Assembly (NCBI RefSeq): GCF_900168295.1
Contig: NZ_FVZL01000004.1
Location: 62,001 to 126,000 of the forward strand
Source: Arthrobacter sp. P2b
GTDB taxonomy: Bacteria > Actinomycetota > Actinomycetes > Actinomycetales > Micrococcaceae
Reading direction: 5' to 3'
DNA: 64,000 nt
The translations under genes were made by a program, and so were the position numbers. Shown here piece by piece: positions 33,593-41,698 of the stretch. Position 1 is the first letter of the stretch; each line of letters begins with the position of its first letter. The notes under the pieces were generated by a model. It ran no database searches, was not told the DNA's origin, and was given only the letters and a program-made list of their open reading frames with translations.

Positions 33593-35035
33593 TTAGGCGG
33601 GCAGGGATGCAGCGAGCCGGGAGGCGTTCCGCTTCGCGGCGGCAATCAGTTCCGCGTAGGCCTTGCCGCTGTCCTTGACCGTTCTTTCGAATGTGCCGTA
33701 ATCGACGCGGACAATACCGAAGCGCTTCCCGTAGCCCCACGACCATTCGAAGTTGTCCAGCAGGGACCAGACGAAGTAGCCGCGCACATCCGCGCCCTGG
33801 TCTATTGCTTCGCCGACGGCGGCCACGTGCTCCAGGATGAACCCGGTCCGCTCTTCATCGTGCACGGCGCCGTCGGGGCTGACAGTGTCCTCGTACGCGG
33901 CGCCGTTTTCGGTGATGTACAACGGCGGCAAGGACGGGTACTCCTCCCCCAGCCGGACCAGCAGGGTGCGCAGCCCGCCCGGGTTCACTTCCCAGCCCAT
34001 TGCTGTCCGCGGCAGCCCGCGGCTGGGAAACGCGATGTCCTCGGAACCGATCCAGGGTGAGGCGGAGGGCCGTTCGGCGCCGCCGGAGTGGCCGTCGCTT
34101 CCGGCGTCGTCGGCGTGGCCGCTGATGAGGTCGTCGTGGTAGTGGTTCACTCCCAGGAAATCCAGCGGCGCACTGATGGTTTCCAGGTCCCCCGGAAGAA
34201 TGACGTCCTGCAAGCCGAATGGTGCCAGGTCACGGAGGGTGTCTTCCGGGTAGCTTCCCCGCAGGAGGGGGTCAAGGAAGATCCTGTTCTGCAGCGAATC
34301 GAACCGGCGTGCGGCGTCGAGGTCCACCGGATCCGTGCTGTCCCGCGGGATGGAATTGCTCAGGTTGAGGGTGATCCCCAGCTGCTGGGCTCCCCGGCTG
34401 CGCAGCGCATTTACCGCCAGCCCGTGGGCCAGGTGCTGGTGGTGCACGGCGGCGATCGCCGCCGCCGGGTCCTGCCGGCCGGGAGCGTGGACGCCGGACC
34501 CGTAGCCCAGGAGTGAAGAGCAGAACGGCTCGTTGAACGTGGTCCAGTGGCGGACCCTGTCCCCCAGTGCCGAGTAGACGTCGTTTGCGTACTCCACGAA
34601 CCGGTAGGCGGTGTCCCTGTTGGCCCAGCCGCCCTTTTCTTCAAGCGCCTGGGGCAGGTCCCAGTGGTAAAGGGTAAGCCACGGCAGGATGTCCGCTTCG
34701 AGGAGCTCATCCACCAGCCGGGAGTAGAAATCCAGTCCCTCGTGGTTGACGGCCCTGTCCCCCGGCCGCACCCGGGCCCAGCTGGTGGAAAACCGGTAGG
34801 AGTCCAGTCCCAGCTCCTTCATCAGCCGGACATCCTGGGGCATCCGGTGGTAGTGGTCCACTGCCTGCTCAAGGTTGTCGCCCTGGGCAATGGCGCCCGG
34901 AATCCTGGCAAAGCGGTCCCACACGGAATCTTCCTTGCCGCCTTCGTGGCCGGCGCCCTCGATCTGTGCGGCCGCCGTCGCCGATCCCCACAGGAAGCCC
35001 TCGGGCCATTGCCTTGCGTACGTTGGGTGCTGCAT
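33593..35035 (-). CDS. Beta-glucosidase, GH1
   Basis: 480 residues from the ATG at 35035. GH1 signatures: FLWGSATAAAQIEGA at the N-terminus, acid/base Glu169 in WTTFNEPFCSS, nucleophile Glu376 in PLYITENGAAY, and WSLLDNFEWSWGYGKRFG near the end. No signal peptide, so it hydrolyses imported cellobiose or other beta-glucosides in the cytoplasm. The start overlaps the stop of the upstream permease by one base (TAATG). The open frame continues far upstream but only as the shadow of the permease gene. Confidence 0.97.
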   Translation of the reverse strand: MQHPTYARQWPEGFLWGSATAAAQIEGAGHEGGKEDSVWDRFARIPGAIAQGDNLEQAVDHYHRMPQDVRLMKELGLDSYRFSTSWARVRPGDRAVNHEGLDFYSRLVDELLEADILPWLTLYHWDLPQALEEKGGWANRDTAYRFVEYANDVYSALGDRVRHWTTFNEPFCSSLLGYGSGVHAPGRQDPAAAIAAVHHQHLAHGLAVNALRSRGAQQLGITLNLSNSIPRDSTDPVDLDAARRFDSLQNRIFLDPLLRGSYPEDTLRDLAPFGLQDVILPGDLETISAPLDFLGVNHYHDDLISGHADDAGSDGHSGGAERPSASPWIGSEDIAFPSRGLPRTAMGWEVNPGGLRTLLVRLGEEYPSLPPLYITENGAAYEDTVSPDGAVHDEERTGFILEHVAAVGEAIDQGADVRGYFVWSLLDNFEWSWGYGKRFGIVRVDYGTFERTVKDSGKAYAELIAAAKRNASRLAASLPA

Positions 35036-35952
35036 TAGCCCTTCACTGCTCCTTGCATGATTCCTGAGATGAGTTGTTTGCCGGCCAGTACGAAGAGCAC
35101 CAGCAGCGGGAGGGTTGCCAGCACCGCTCCGGCGAGGACCACGGAGTAGTCCACGTAGCGGGCAGACTGCAGTTGGCTGAGCGCCGTCTGCAAAGTGGGG
35201 TTGCCGGCGTCGAGTACCAGCAGCGGCCAGAGGAAATCCGTCCAGGCCGTCATGAAAGTAAAGAGCCCCAGAATGGCCATGGCGGGCCGTGCGGCCGGGA
35301 TGGCCACATGCCGGAAAGTGGAAATCATGCTGGCGCCGTCCATCCTGGCGGACTCGATGAGTTCGTCCGGGATCACATCCACCAGGTACTGCCGCATGAA
35401 GAAGACGCCGAACGCCGTGACCAGCGTGGGCACCACCACGGCGCCGATCTCGCCGGTCCATCCCAGGGTGCGCATCACCATGAAGAGCGGGATGATGCCC
35501 AGCTGGGTGGGGATGGCCATGGTGGCCACGACCATCAGCATGAGCCCGTTCCGGCCCTTGAAGCGCAGTTTGGCAAAGGCGTACCCGGCCAGGGTGGAGA
35601 ACCCGACCACCGAGACGGTGATGATGCAGGAAATCAGGACACTGTTGCCCAGCGCGAGCCAGAACGGGATGGTGTCGAAGACCTCGCCCACATTGGTCCA
35701 GAAGTTTCCGCCCGGCAGCAGGGGCGGCCAGGTTTCACCGAGGGCTTCGTTGGAACGGCTGCCGATCACCGCGGACCACCAGAGGGGGTAGGCCGAGGAC
35801 AGCAGGAACGCCAGGAGCAGGCCGTAGGTCAGGAATCCGGGCTTTTCCCCGGAGCCGAAAATGCGCTTGCGGAGGGTGGAACGGGCAGGCGCGGGCGCGG
35901 GTCTGCCGGCGGTGCTGGATCCGGCGGGCGCTGCCCCCTCGATGGTGCTCAT
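35035..35952 (-). CDS. Carbohydrate ABC transporter permease (MalG type)
   Basis: 305 residues from the ATG at 35952. Six membrane helices and the EAA loop PDELIESARMDGASMISTFRHVAIPAARPAM. CUT1-type inner-membrane permease, second of the pair, ending LISGIMQGAVKG as is typical. It overlaps the upstream permease stop by 4 nt. No ATPase gene is present; CUT1 systems of actinobacteria often share a general ATPase (MsiK) encoded elsewhere. Confidence 0.95.
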   Translation of the reverse strand: MSTIEGAAPAGSSTAGRPAPAPARSTLRKRIFGSGEKPGFLTYGLLLAFLLSSAYPLWWSAVIGSRSNEALGETWPPLLPGGNFWTNVGEVFDTIPFWLALGNSVLISCIITVSVVGFSTLAGYAFAKLRFKGRNGLMLMVVATMAIPTQLGIIPLFMVMRTLGWTGEIGAVVVPTLVTAFGVFFMRQYLVDVIPDELIESARMDGASMISTFRHVAIPAARPAMAILGLFTFMTAWTDFLWPLLVLDAGNPTLQTALSQLQSARYVDYSVVLAGAVLATLPLLVLFVLAGKQLISGIMQGAVKG

Positions 35953-36953
35953 CGTTTGGTCCTTTCTGCACGTTTCCGGGCAGCCCTGGAGGGCTTGGCG
36001 GCATCGGCGGTGGCGATCCGCCGGGAGATGAGGTAGTTGATGACGCCGAACAGCACGATGATCAGGAAAAGCAGCCAGGCGATGGTGGATGCCTTGCCGA
36101 AGTTCTGGCGCTGGAAGGCCATTTCCCAGAGGTACAGGACCGTGGTCTGGAACTGCCGCTGGGAGCCGCCGGCCGTGGCGGGATCGAACAGGCGCGGTTC
36201 GGTGAAGATCTGCAGGCCGCCGATGGTGGACGTGATGACCACAAAGACCATGGTGGGACGGATGCTGGGCAGGGTGATGCTGAAAAACCGGCGGACGGCT
36301 CCGGCGCCGTCCAGGGCGGCGGACTCGTAGAGGTCGCGGGGAACGGCCTGCATTGCGGCCAGCAGGATCAGGGCGTTGTAGCCGGTCCAGCGCCAGTTCA
36401 CCATGGTGGCAATGGCGATGTGGCTGGGCAGCGTTTCGCTCTTCCACATCACGGGGTCCAGGCCGAAGTTGCCCAGCACGTTGTTGATCAGGCCGTACTG
36501 CTCGCCGAACATGTTGGTGAAGATCATGGCCACGGCCACGGGCGTCACGATGTATGGCAGGAGGACGCTCATCCGCCAGAACGTCCTGGCCCGGATGTTC
36601 TGGTCGAGCATGGCGGCCAGGAAGAGCGCGACGGCGAGCTGCGGGATGGCGGAGAGCAGGAAGATGCTCAGGGTGTTGAACAGGGAGTTCCAGAAGAAGC
36701 GGTCCTGCAGGACCTCCGTGAAGTTTTGCAGGCCCACGAATTCGCCCTGGCCCTTGAGCAGGTGCCAGTCGAAGAGGCTCACCACGAAGGTATAGATCAG
36801 GGGGAAGAGTCCCACCAGGGCGAAGAGGATGAAGAACGGGGCGATGTAGAGGTAGGGCGATGCTTTGACATCGAAGACGTTAAGGCGCTGCCTGAAGGTG
36901 GGTTTCGGTTTGATGGCCGCGGGTTTCGCGGGGCGGTTCAGGGTAGTTGTCAT
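35949..36953 (-). CDS. Carbohydrate ABC transporter permease (MalF type)
   Basis: 334 residues. Basic N-terminus, then six helices beginning SPYLYIAPFFILFALVGLFPLIYTF; EAA loop VPRDLYESAALDGAGAVRRFFSITLPSIRPT. First of the permease pair; the C-terminus is very basic (AAKPSRAARKRAERTKR). Ribosome-binding site GGAGGG. It lies 58 bp after the binding-protein gene. Confidence 0.95.
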   Translation of the reverse strand: MTTTLNRPAKPAAIKPKPTFRQRLNVFDVKASPYLYIAPFFILFALVGLFPLIYTFVVSLFDWHLLKGQGEFVGLQNFTEVLQDRFFWNSLFNTLSIFLLSAIPQLAVALFLAAMLDQNIRARTFWRMSVLLPYIVTPVAVAMIFTNMFGEQYGLINNVLGNFGLDPVMWKSETLPSHIAIATMVNWRWTGYNALILLAAMQAVPRDLYESAALDGAGAVRRFFSITLPSIRPTMVFVVITSTIGGLQIFTEPRLFDPATAGGSQRQFQTTVLYLWEMAFQRQNFGKASTIAWLLFLIIVLFGVINYLISRRIATADAAKPSRAARKRAERTKR

Positions 36954-37010
36954 GGGCTTTTGCCCTCCATCGGGGGGCCTCCCGTCGGGGAGGCCCCACA
37001 GCGGGTGGTG

Positions 37011-38327
37011 CTAGTTCTTTACGACCAGGTCGTTGAGGAGGGTCAATGCTTCTGACCAGGCCTTGTCAGCGTCGGCGGTTCCGGCGTCGAGCATTTTCAG
37101 CGCGGGGCCGAACACGTTCTCCTGGATGACGGAATCGTCGGGTCCCTTGAACTGTGCCACCACACCTTTGGCGCGGTTGGCAAGGATGACGCCGGTGGGC
37201 GCGTTGTTGAAGAGCACGTTGGGGGTGGCGTCCGCTACGAGCTTCTCCTGCGCCTTGAGGGTGCTGGGGAAGTTGTTGGCGGCGGCCGACTGCTTGACCT
37301 GCTGCTCAGGTGCGGTCAGCCAGGCGGCGAGCTTTGCAGCTTCTGCCGGATGTTCGGAGGTCTTGGGCACGGAGAGGAAAGCGCCGCCCCAGTTGGAGGC
37401 CCCGCCGGGGAAGACGTCGGCGAAGTCCCAGCCGCTGTCCGTGCCGCCGCCCGCTGATTCCAGCTGGCCCTTGATGGTGCCGAGCATCCAGCCGGGGCAG
37501 ACGAAGGTGGCAAAGGAGCCGTCAGTGAACGCCTTGCCGTTGCCCCAGTCCCATTGGGTCTGGTTGGCGGACAGCCCTGCGGCGGTACCGGCGGCCAGCA
37601 GCTCGAACTTGTCCTTCATCTCCGCGTTGCCGTCGACGTTAAGGTCGCCGTCCTTGGTGTAGTAGCCCTCTTCCATCTGGTTCACCATCGAGTTCCAGAC
37701 GAATCCGGACTGGTCGTACCAGGCCTTGCCGGTGGCCGCCTTGTACTGTTCGCCGAGCTTGAAGTAGGTCTCCCAGGTGGCGTCCTCGCCGCCGAAGAGC
37801 TTGGCGACGGATTCGCGGTCCTTGGGCAGGCCGGCAGCCTCGAACAGTTTCCCGTTGTAGCAGAGGCCCTGCGGTCCGATGTCTGTTCCGTACCCGATGA
37901 CGCGGCCGTCCGGATCGGTGCCCTGCTTGAACTTCCAGTCCACCCAGTTGTCCTTGATGTCCGCTGCTCCGTGCTCGTTCAGGTCCACGAACTGGTCCGA
38001 GACTTCCATGATGGATCCCAGCCAGCCCTCCTCGATGGCTACGACGTCGCTCAGGCCGGAGCCGGCCGCGAGCTTGGTGAAGGCGTCGGTGCGGGCGTTG
38101 GATCCGCGGTCGATGTTGGTGGCCTTGATCTTGATTCCGGGGTTGGCCTGCTCGTATTCACCGTAGAGATCGTCGTAGCCGAACGTTCCGAAGGTGGTGA
38201 CCGTGAGTTCCACGGGGTTGTCTGCGCTTGCTGCCTGTTCTGAGTTGCCGCTGCAGCCGGTGGCCATCAGGGCCAGGGCTGCTGCGCCCGCTATTGCGGC
38301 CGCGGTATGTCGACGTGCAAATTTCAA
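37011..38327 (-). CDS. Sugar ABC transporter solute-binding lipoprotein
   Basis: About 438 residues. The lipobox LALMATGCSGNS marks a lipoprotein. The CUT1 binding-protein fold is seen in VELTVTTFGTFGYDDLYGEYEQANPGIKI, WLTAPEQQVKQSAAANNFPST and VFGPALKMLDAGTADADKAWSEAL. I favour the TTG at 38327 because AAAGGAG lies 5 bp before it; GTG at 38333 would have no spacing to that site. Substrate probably cellobiose or a related beta-glucoside, from the GH1 neighbour. Confidence 0.93.
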   Translation of the reverse strand: MKFARRHTAAAIAGAAALALMATGCSGNSEQAASADNPVELTVTTFGTFGYDDLYGEYEQANPGIKIKATNIDRGSNARTDAFTKLAAGSGLSDVVAIEEGWLGSIMEVSDQFVDLNEHGAADIKDNWVDWKFKQGTDPDGRVIGYGTDIGPQGLCYNGKLFEAAGLPKDRESVAKLFGGEDATWETYFKLGEQYKAATGKAWYDQSGFVWNSMVNQMEEGYYTKDGDLNVDGNAEMKDKFELLAAGTAAGLSANQTQWDWGNGKAFTDGSFATFVCPGWMLGTIKGQLESAGGGTDSGWDFADVFPGGASNWGGAFLSVPKTSEHPAEAAKLAAWLTAPEQQVKQSAAANNFPSTLKAQEKLVADATPNVLFNNAPTGVILANRAKGVVAQFKGPDDSVIQENVFGPALKMLDAGTADADKAWSEALTLLNDLVVKN

Positions 38328-38360
38328 GGTCACTCCTTTGTGGGGGAACTACCGGCGCTG

Positions 38361-38374
38361 AGAGAGCGCTCTCT
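38361..38374. promoter_or_regulatory. LacI-family operator, proximal
   Basis: Perfect 14-bp palindrome AGAGAGCGCTCTCT, 28-34 bp upstream of the binding-protein start. It has the CG-centred form of LacI-family sites and is repeated exactly at 38416-38429. Confidence 0.9.
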
Positions 38375-38415
38375 GGCAAGTTCCTCAACTGTAAGCGTGG
38401 CGCAGATCACTGTCA

Positions 38416-38429
38416 AGAGAGCGCTCTCT
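38416..38429. promoter_or_regulatory. LacI-family operator, distal
   Basis: Second exact copy of AGAGAGCGCTCTCT, 55 bp centre to centre from the first (about five helical turns). The spacing suggests cooperative binding or looping around the promoter, which would lie between them. Confidence 0.9.
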
Positions 38430-38542
38430 GAACATTTTTCGGCGCCTCCGGTTCGGTTAGTGGTTGAGCCTGCAGCCGGGTAATTGAGCCTGTCGAAACG
38501 CAGGGCGCTGGATTGTCGGTGGCCGCCGCTAGGGTTGAACGC

Positions 38543-39916
38543 ATGGCAACAAAGACTTCCCGGGCTTCCAAAGCGCCCGCCTACAAATGCGCCGAATGCG
38601 GCTGGACCACCGTCAAATGGGTGGGGCGCTGCGGCGAGTGCCAGGCGTGGGGGACCGTGGAGGAAACGGGCACGGCTGTTGCGCGTACGACGGCGGCCAC
38701 AACGGTCCTTGAGCCGGCCCGCCGGATTGCCGAGGTTGACGCCACCACGGCGGCTTTCCTGCCCACGGGCGTGGATGAACTGGACCGTGTGCTCGGCGGC
38801 GGCCTGGTGCCGGGCGCGGTCATCCTGCTGGCGGGTGAGCCGGGTGTCGGTAAGTCCACCCTCCTGCTGGATGTCGCGGCGAAGTTCGCCCGGACGGCGC
38901 AGGACGTTCTGTACGTGACGGGCGAGGAATCCGCGGCACAGGTGAAGCTGCGGGCGGAGCGGATCGACGCCGTCGCGGAATCCCTGTACCTCTCCGCCGA
39001 GACGGACCTGGGCCAGGCGCTGGGGCAGGTGGAGAAGATCGAGCCGCGGCTCCTGATCGTGGACTCGGTCCAGACCCTGAGCAGCGCGGACGTGGACGGC
39101 AGCGCCGGCGGCGTCTCCCAGGTCCGCGAAGTGGCGGCCTCCATCATCGCCGCGGCAAAGCGCCGGAACATGACCACCCTGCTGGTGGGCCACGTGACCA
39201 AGGACGGGTCCATCGCCGGGCCCCGGCTGCTGGAGCACCTGGTGGATGTGGTGTGCCAGTTCGAAGGCGAACGGCACTCGCGGCTGCGGTTGCTCCGTGC
39301 GGTCAAGAACCGTTATGGACCCACCGACGACGTCGGCTGCTTCGACCTGAACGAAAACGGCATTGAAGGGCTCGCGGATCCCAGCGGACTGTTCGTCAGC
39401 CGCACCAAGGATCCGGTCTCCGGCACGTGCATCACCGTGACCATGGAAGGCCGCAGGCCGTTGCTCGCGGAGGTGCAGTCGCTGCTGGCCGAGAGCCCCA
39501 ACTCGCAGCCGCGCCGTGCCACCAGCGGCCTGGACAGTTCCCGCGTCTCGATGCTCCTGGCGGTGCTGCAGCAGCGTGCCGGCACCCTGCTGCACAAGGA
39601 CGATTCCTATGTGGCCACCGTGGGCGGCGTGAAGCTCAGTGAGCCTGCCACGGACCTGGCGGTTGCCCTTGCCGTCGCTTCGGCCAAGGCGCGCAAACCC
39701 CTGCCCATCCGGCTGATTGCCTTCGGCGAGGTGGGGCTCGCCGGTGAGGTCCGGCCGGTGCCCGGCATCAACCAGCGCATCCAGGAAGCCCACCGGCTGG
39801 GGTTCACCCACGCAGTGGTCCCGGCCAGCCATGCCGGGCCGGGACCCATACCCGCCGGATTCTCCGTGCGGGAAGTGGAGCACCTGACGGAGGCGCTGAG
39901 TTTGCTGATCGGGTAG
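38543..39916 (+). CDS. radA: DNA repair protein RadA
   Basis: 457 residues from the ATG at 38543. N-terminal zinc finger CAEC...CGEC, RecA-like core with Walker A GEPGVGKST and Walker B LLIVDSVQTL, the RadA-specific KNRYG motif (VKNRYGPTDDVG), and the C-terminal Lon-like domain (VGGVKLSEPATDLAVALAVASA, GEVGLAGEVRPVPGINQRI). It processes recombination intermediates and drives branch migration. In many actinobacteria it lies next to disA; here disA is 23 kb downstream. Confidence 0.99.
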   Translation: MATKTSRASKAPAYKCAECGWTTVKWVGRCGECQAWGTVEETGTAVARTTAATTVLEPARRIAEVDATTAAFLPTGVDELDRVLGGGLVPGAVILLAGEPGVGKSTLLLDVAAKFARTAQDVLYVTGEESAAQVKLRAERIDAVAESLYLSAETDLGQALGQVEKIEPRLLIVDSVQTLSSADVDGSAGGVSQVREVAASIIAAAKRRNMTTLLVGHVTKDGSIAGPRLLEHLVDVVCQFEGERHSRLRLLRAVKNRYGPTDDVGCFDLNENGIEGLADPSGLFVSRTKDPVSGTCITVTMEGRRPLLAEVQSLLAESPNSQPRRATSGLDSSRVSMLLAVLQQRAGTLLHKDDSYVATVGGVKLSEPATDLAVALAVASAKARKPLPIRLIAFGEVGLAGEVRPVPGINQRIQEAHRLGFTHAVVPASHAGPGPIPAGFSVREVEHLTEALSLLIG

Positions 39917-39918
39917 CA

Positions 39919-39936
39919 CCCGCCGATGATGGCGGG
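39919..39936. terminator. Possible terminator after radA
   Basis: CCCGCC-GATGAT-GGCGGG, a 6-bp GC-only stem right after the radA stop and before the convergent 39947-40216 gene. No U-tract follows, so it is a weak call. Confidence 0.45.
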
Positions 39937-39946
39937 CACGTAACGC

Positions 39947-40216
39947 CTAAGGGTGCCGCGGAAGCTGGTCCGGATCGTCCCGGTGTGCGCTGAAGAGCCA
40001 GCCGGACACGTCACTGCGGAGCACCAGCAGCGGGCCGCCGGTGGCGCTGACGTTTCCGGTGGGCACGTAGTACCCGCGCCCGTTTCCGGGGCCGCCCGCA
40101 GCACGGTCCAGGGCATCGAGCAGGTGCCGCGGCAGGTGGCCCTGCGGGCCAAGGCTGCGAAGCTCATCAAGTTCTTCCGGCGTGAGCCGGCCCAAAACCT
40201 CAGCAATGTTGGCCAT
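39947..40216 (-). CDS. Small conserved protein, unknown function
   Basis: 89 residues. Helical N-terminus MANIAEVLGRLTPEELDELRSLG, then a beta-rich C-terminal part (GYYVPTGNVSATGGPLLVLRSDVSGWLFSAHRDDP). Proper start codon and coding-like composition, but I do not recognise the family. Convergent with radA. Confidence 0.6.
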   Translation of the reverse strand: MANIAEVLGRLTPEELDELRSLGPQGHLPRHLLDALDRAAGGPGNGRGYYVPTGNVSATGGPLLVLRSDVSGWLFSAHRDDPDQLPRHP

Positions 40217-40334
40217 GACGGGTCCCTTCGAGGAAAGTGCCTGAAGGAATAACCTAAAGCAGGGCCGTGAACTGCCGGTTAACGCTGGACGGCGAATTTG
40301 CTACTTGTTGAATGCGGCTGGAAATGGAGGACAC

Positions 40335-40856
40335 ATGCCGGTCCGAAGCGCAGGGATCCTCCTGTACAGGCTGGGCACAACGCCCGGGGCCGCCGCCGGC
40401 CAACAGCCAAGCAGCGCACCTTATGTTCCCGGGGCACTGCAGGTGTGGATCGCCCACATGGGCGGGCCATTCTGGGCCCGCAAGGACGCGCACGCCTGGT
40501 CCATTCCGAAAGGCGAGTACAGCGAGGACGAGGATCCGCTCGCGGCCGCCCTGCGGGAATTCGCCGAGGAAATGGGAACTCCCGCACCTGCTGCTGACTA
40601 CGAACACCTCGGCGAATTCCGCCAGCCCTCCGGCAAGATCATCACCGTTTATGCGGCCGATCAGGACTTCCAGCCGGAACGGATTGCCAGCAACACCTTC
40701 CCCCTCGAGTGGCCAAAGGGGTCAGGCAGGATCCAGGAGTACCCGGAGATCGACGACGCCCGCTGGTTCCCACTGCCGGAGGCAAGGCTCAAGCTGGTCA
40801 AGGGCCAGATTCCGGTCCTCGACGCCCTCGCCGAGCACGTCCGCGCGAAGTCCTAG
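40335..40856 (+). CDS. NUDIX hydrolase
   Basis: 173 residues from the ATG at 40335 (GGAGG 5 bp upstream). The NUDIX box is GEYSEDEDPLAAALREFAEEMG, with the REFAEE core intact, preceded by WSIPKG. The extra N-terminal strand (RSAGILLYR) and the C-terminal FPLEWPKGSGRIQEYPEIDDARWFPLPEARLKL resemble the actinobacterial group related to diadenosine-polyphosphate hydrolases. It removes pyrophosphate from a nucleoside diphosphate derivative; the substrate is unknown. Confidence 0.93.
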   Translation: MPVRSAGILLYRLGTTPGAAAGQQPSSAPYVPGALQVWIAHMGGPFWARKDAHAWSIPKGEYSEDEDPLAAALREFAEEMGTPAPAADYEHLGEFRQPSGKIITVYAADQDFQPERIASNTFPLEWPKGSGRIQEYPEIDDARWFPLPEARLKLVKGQIPVLDALAEHVRAKS

Positions 40857-40933
40857 CAAGCGAACTTCCGTACGCCGAGTCACAGTCAAGGGGCCTTGCA
40901 CCGGAAGCTGCCCGCCCACAGCCCAAGACACAG

Positions 40934-40967
40934 GAAGACCGGGAATCCGCTGGGATTCCCGGCCTTC
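40934..40967. terminator. Bidirectional terminator between NUDIX gene and 40994-41269
   Basis: CCGGGAATCC-GCTG-GGATTCCCGG, a 10-bp perfect stem extended by GAAG/CTTC beyond one mismatch. It lies between convergent genes. Confidence 0.75.
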
Positions 40968-40993
40968 GTGTCCGCGCCAGACGTTGCATGTTG

Positions 40994-41269
40994 TCAGGCA
41001 GCTGCGTGGATTCTCCCTGCCATCGTATTGGCTGACGCAACCTTGACCACGGTCACGTCGTCTCCGCAGCACACCATGGTCCTGCCTGCGCCGTCGTCCC
41101 GGATCATCCAAAAGACAGTGCGGTCCGCGGCGATCATGTCGATGATTCCGGACATTGGGCCGCCGCCGTCGCTGTGGACCTCGACGTGGTCCTTGCGGCA
41201 GAGCCTGGACCAGTCAGGAATGGGCGGTGCGGCGTTGACCGTTCCGCGGGCTGGTTTGTGGATGTACAT
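40994..41269 (-). CDS. Small conserved protein, unknown function
   Basis: 91 residues. Contains WSRLCRKDHVEVHSDGGGPMSGIIDMIAADRTVFWMIRDDGAGRTMVCCGDDVTVVKV, which looks like a small beta-barrel (a KOW- or SH3-like pattern), without signal peptide. GGAGAGG precedes the ATG. It follows the usp gene on the same strand, 24 bp away, so it is probably the last gene of the tct-usp operon. Confidence 0.65.
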   Translation of the reverse strand: MYIHKPARGTVNAAPPIPDWSRLCRKDHVEVHSDGGGPMSGIIDMIAADRTVFWMIRDDGAGRTMVCCGDDVTVVKVASANTMAGRIHAAA

Positions 41270-41293
41270 GGTGCCTCTCCAAAGGGCTTTCTG

Positions 41294-41698
41294 CTAGAAG
41301 TTTCCGCCGTCGGCCTTGACCGCAAGTACCGGCCGGTCCGCCTGCATCAGGATGCGCTGGGCGTGGCTGCCCAGGATGAACTTCCCCACCTGGGTGCGGT
41401 GCCGGAGGCCTATCACGATCAGGGATGCATTGGCGTCCCGGGCCACATCCAGGAACTCGTCGGCGAGGTCATGCTGGTACGGCGGCTGGATGACGCTCGC
41501 CTGGACACCGGCCTCGGTGGCCCGGCGGGCGGCCTGCTCCAGCAGCTCTTCGGGTACCACCGACTTGTCCACCAGTGCGCCTTCCCGGGCGGAGTTGACG
41601 ATCAGGAGATCCTCATTCCGCAGGCGGGCTTCGGCGATGCCGGCCTTGAGGGCGGCTTCTCCCGCGGGTGTTGGAACGAATCCGACGACGATGCTCAT
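41294..41698 (-). CDS. Universal stress protein (UspA family)
   Basis: 134-residue single Usp domain. Ser/Val-Val-Gly start (MSIVVGFVPTPAGEAAL), and the ATP-binding G-2X-G-9X-G(S/T)-like segment GLRHRTQVGKFILGSHAQRIL near the C-terminus. Its ATG overlaps the tctA stop by 4 nt, so translation is coupled to the transporter. Usp domains attached to TctABC operons recur in actinobacteria; the role there is unknown. Confidence 0.93.
   Translation of the reverse strand: MSIVVGFVPTPAGEAALKAGIAEARLRNEDLLIVNSAREGALVDKSVVPEELLEQAARRATEAGVQASVIQPPYQHDLADEFLDVARDANASLIVIGLRHRTQVGKFILGSHAQRILMQADRPVLAVKADGGNF

Noticed and set aside
35035-36447. Extended 470-residue version of the MalG-type permease
   Set aside because: The upstream part overlaps the MalF gene in another frame; the ATG at 35952 matches the family start.
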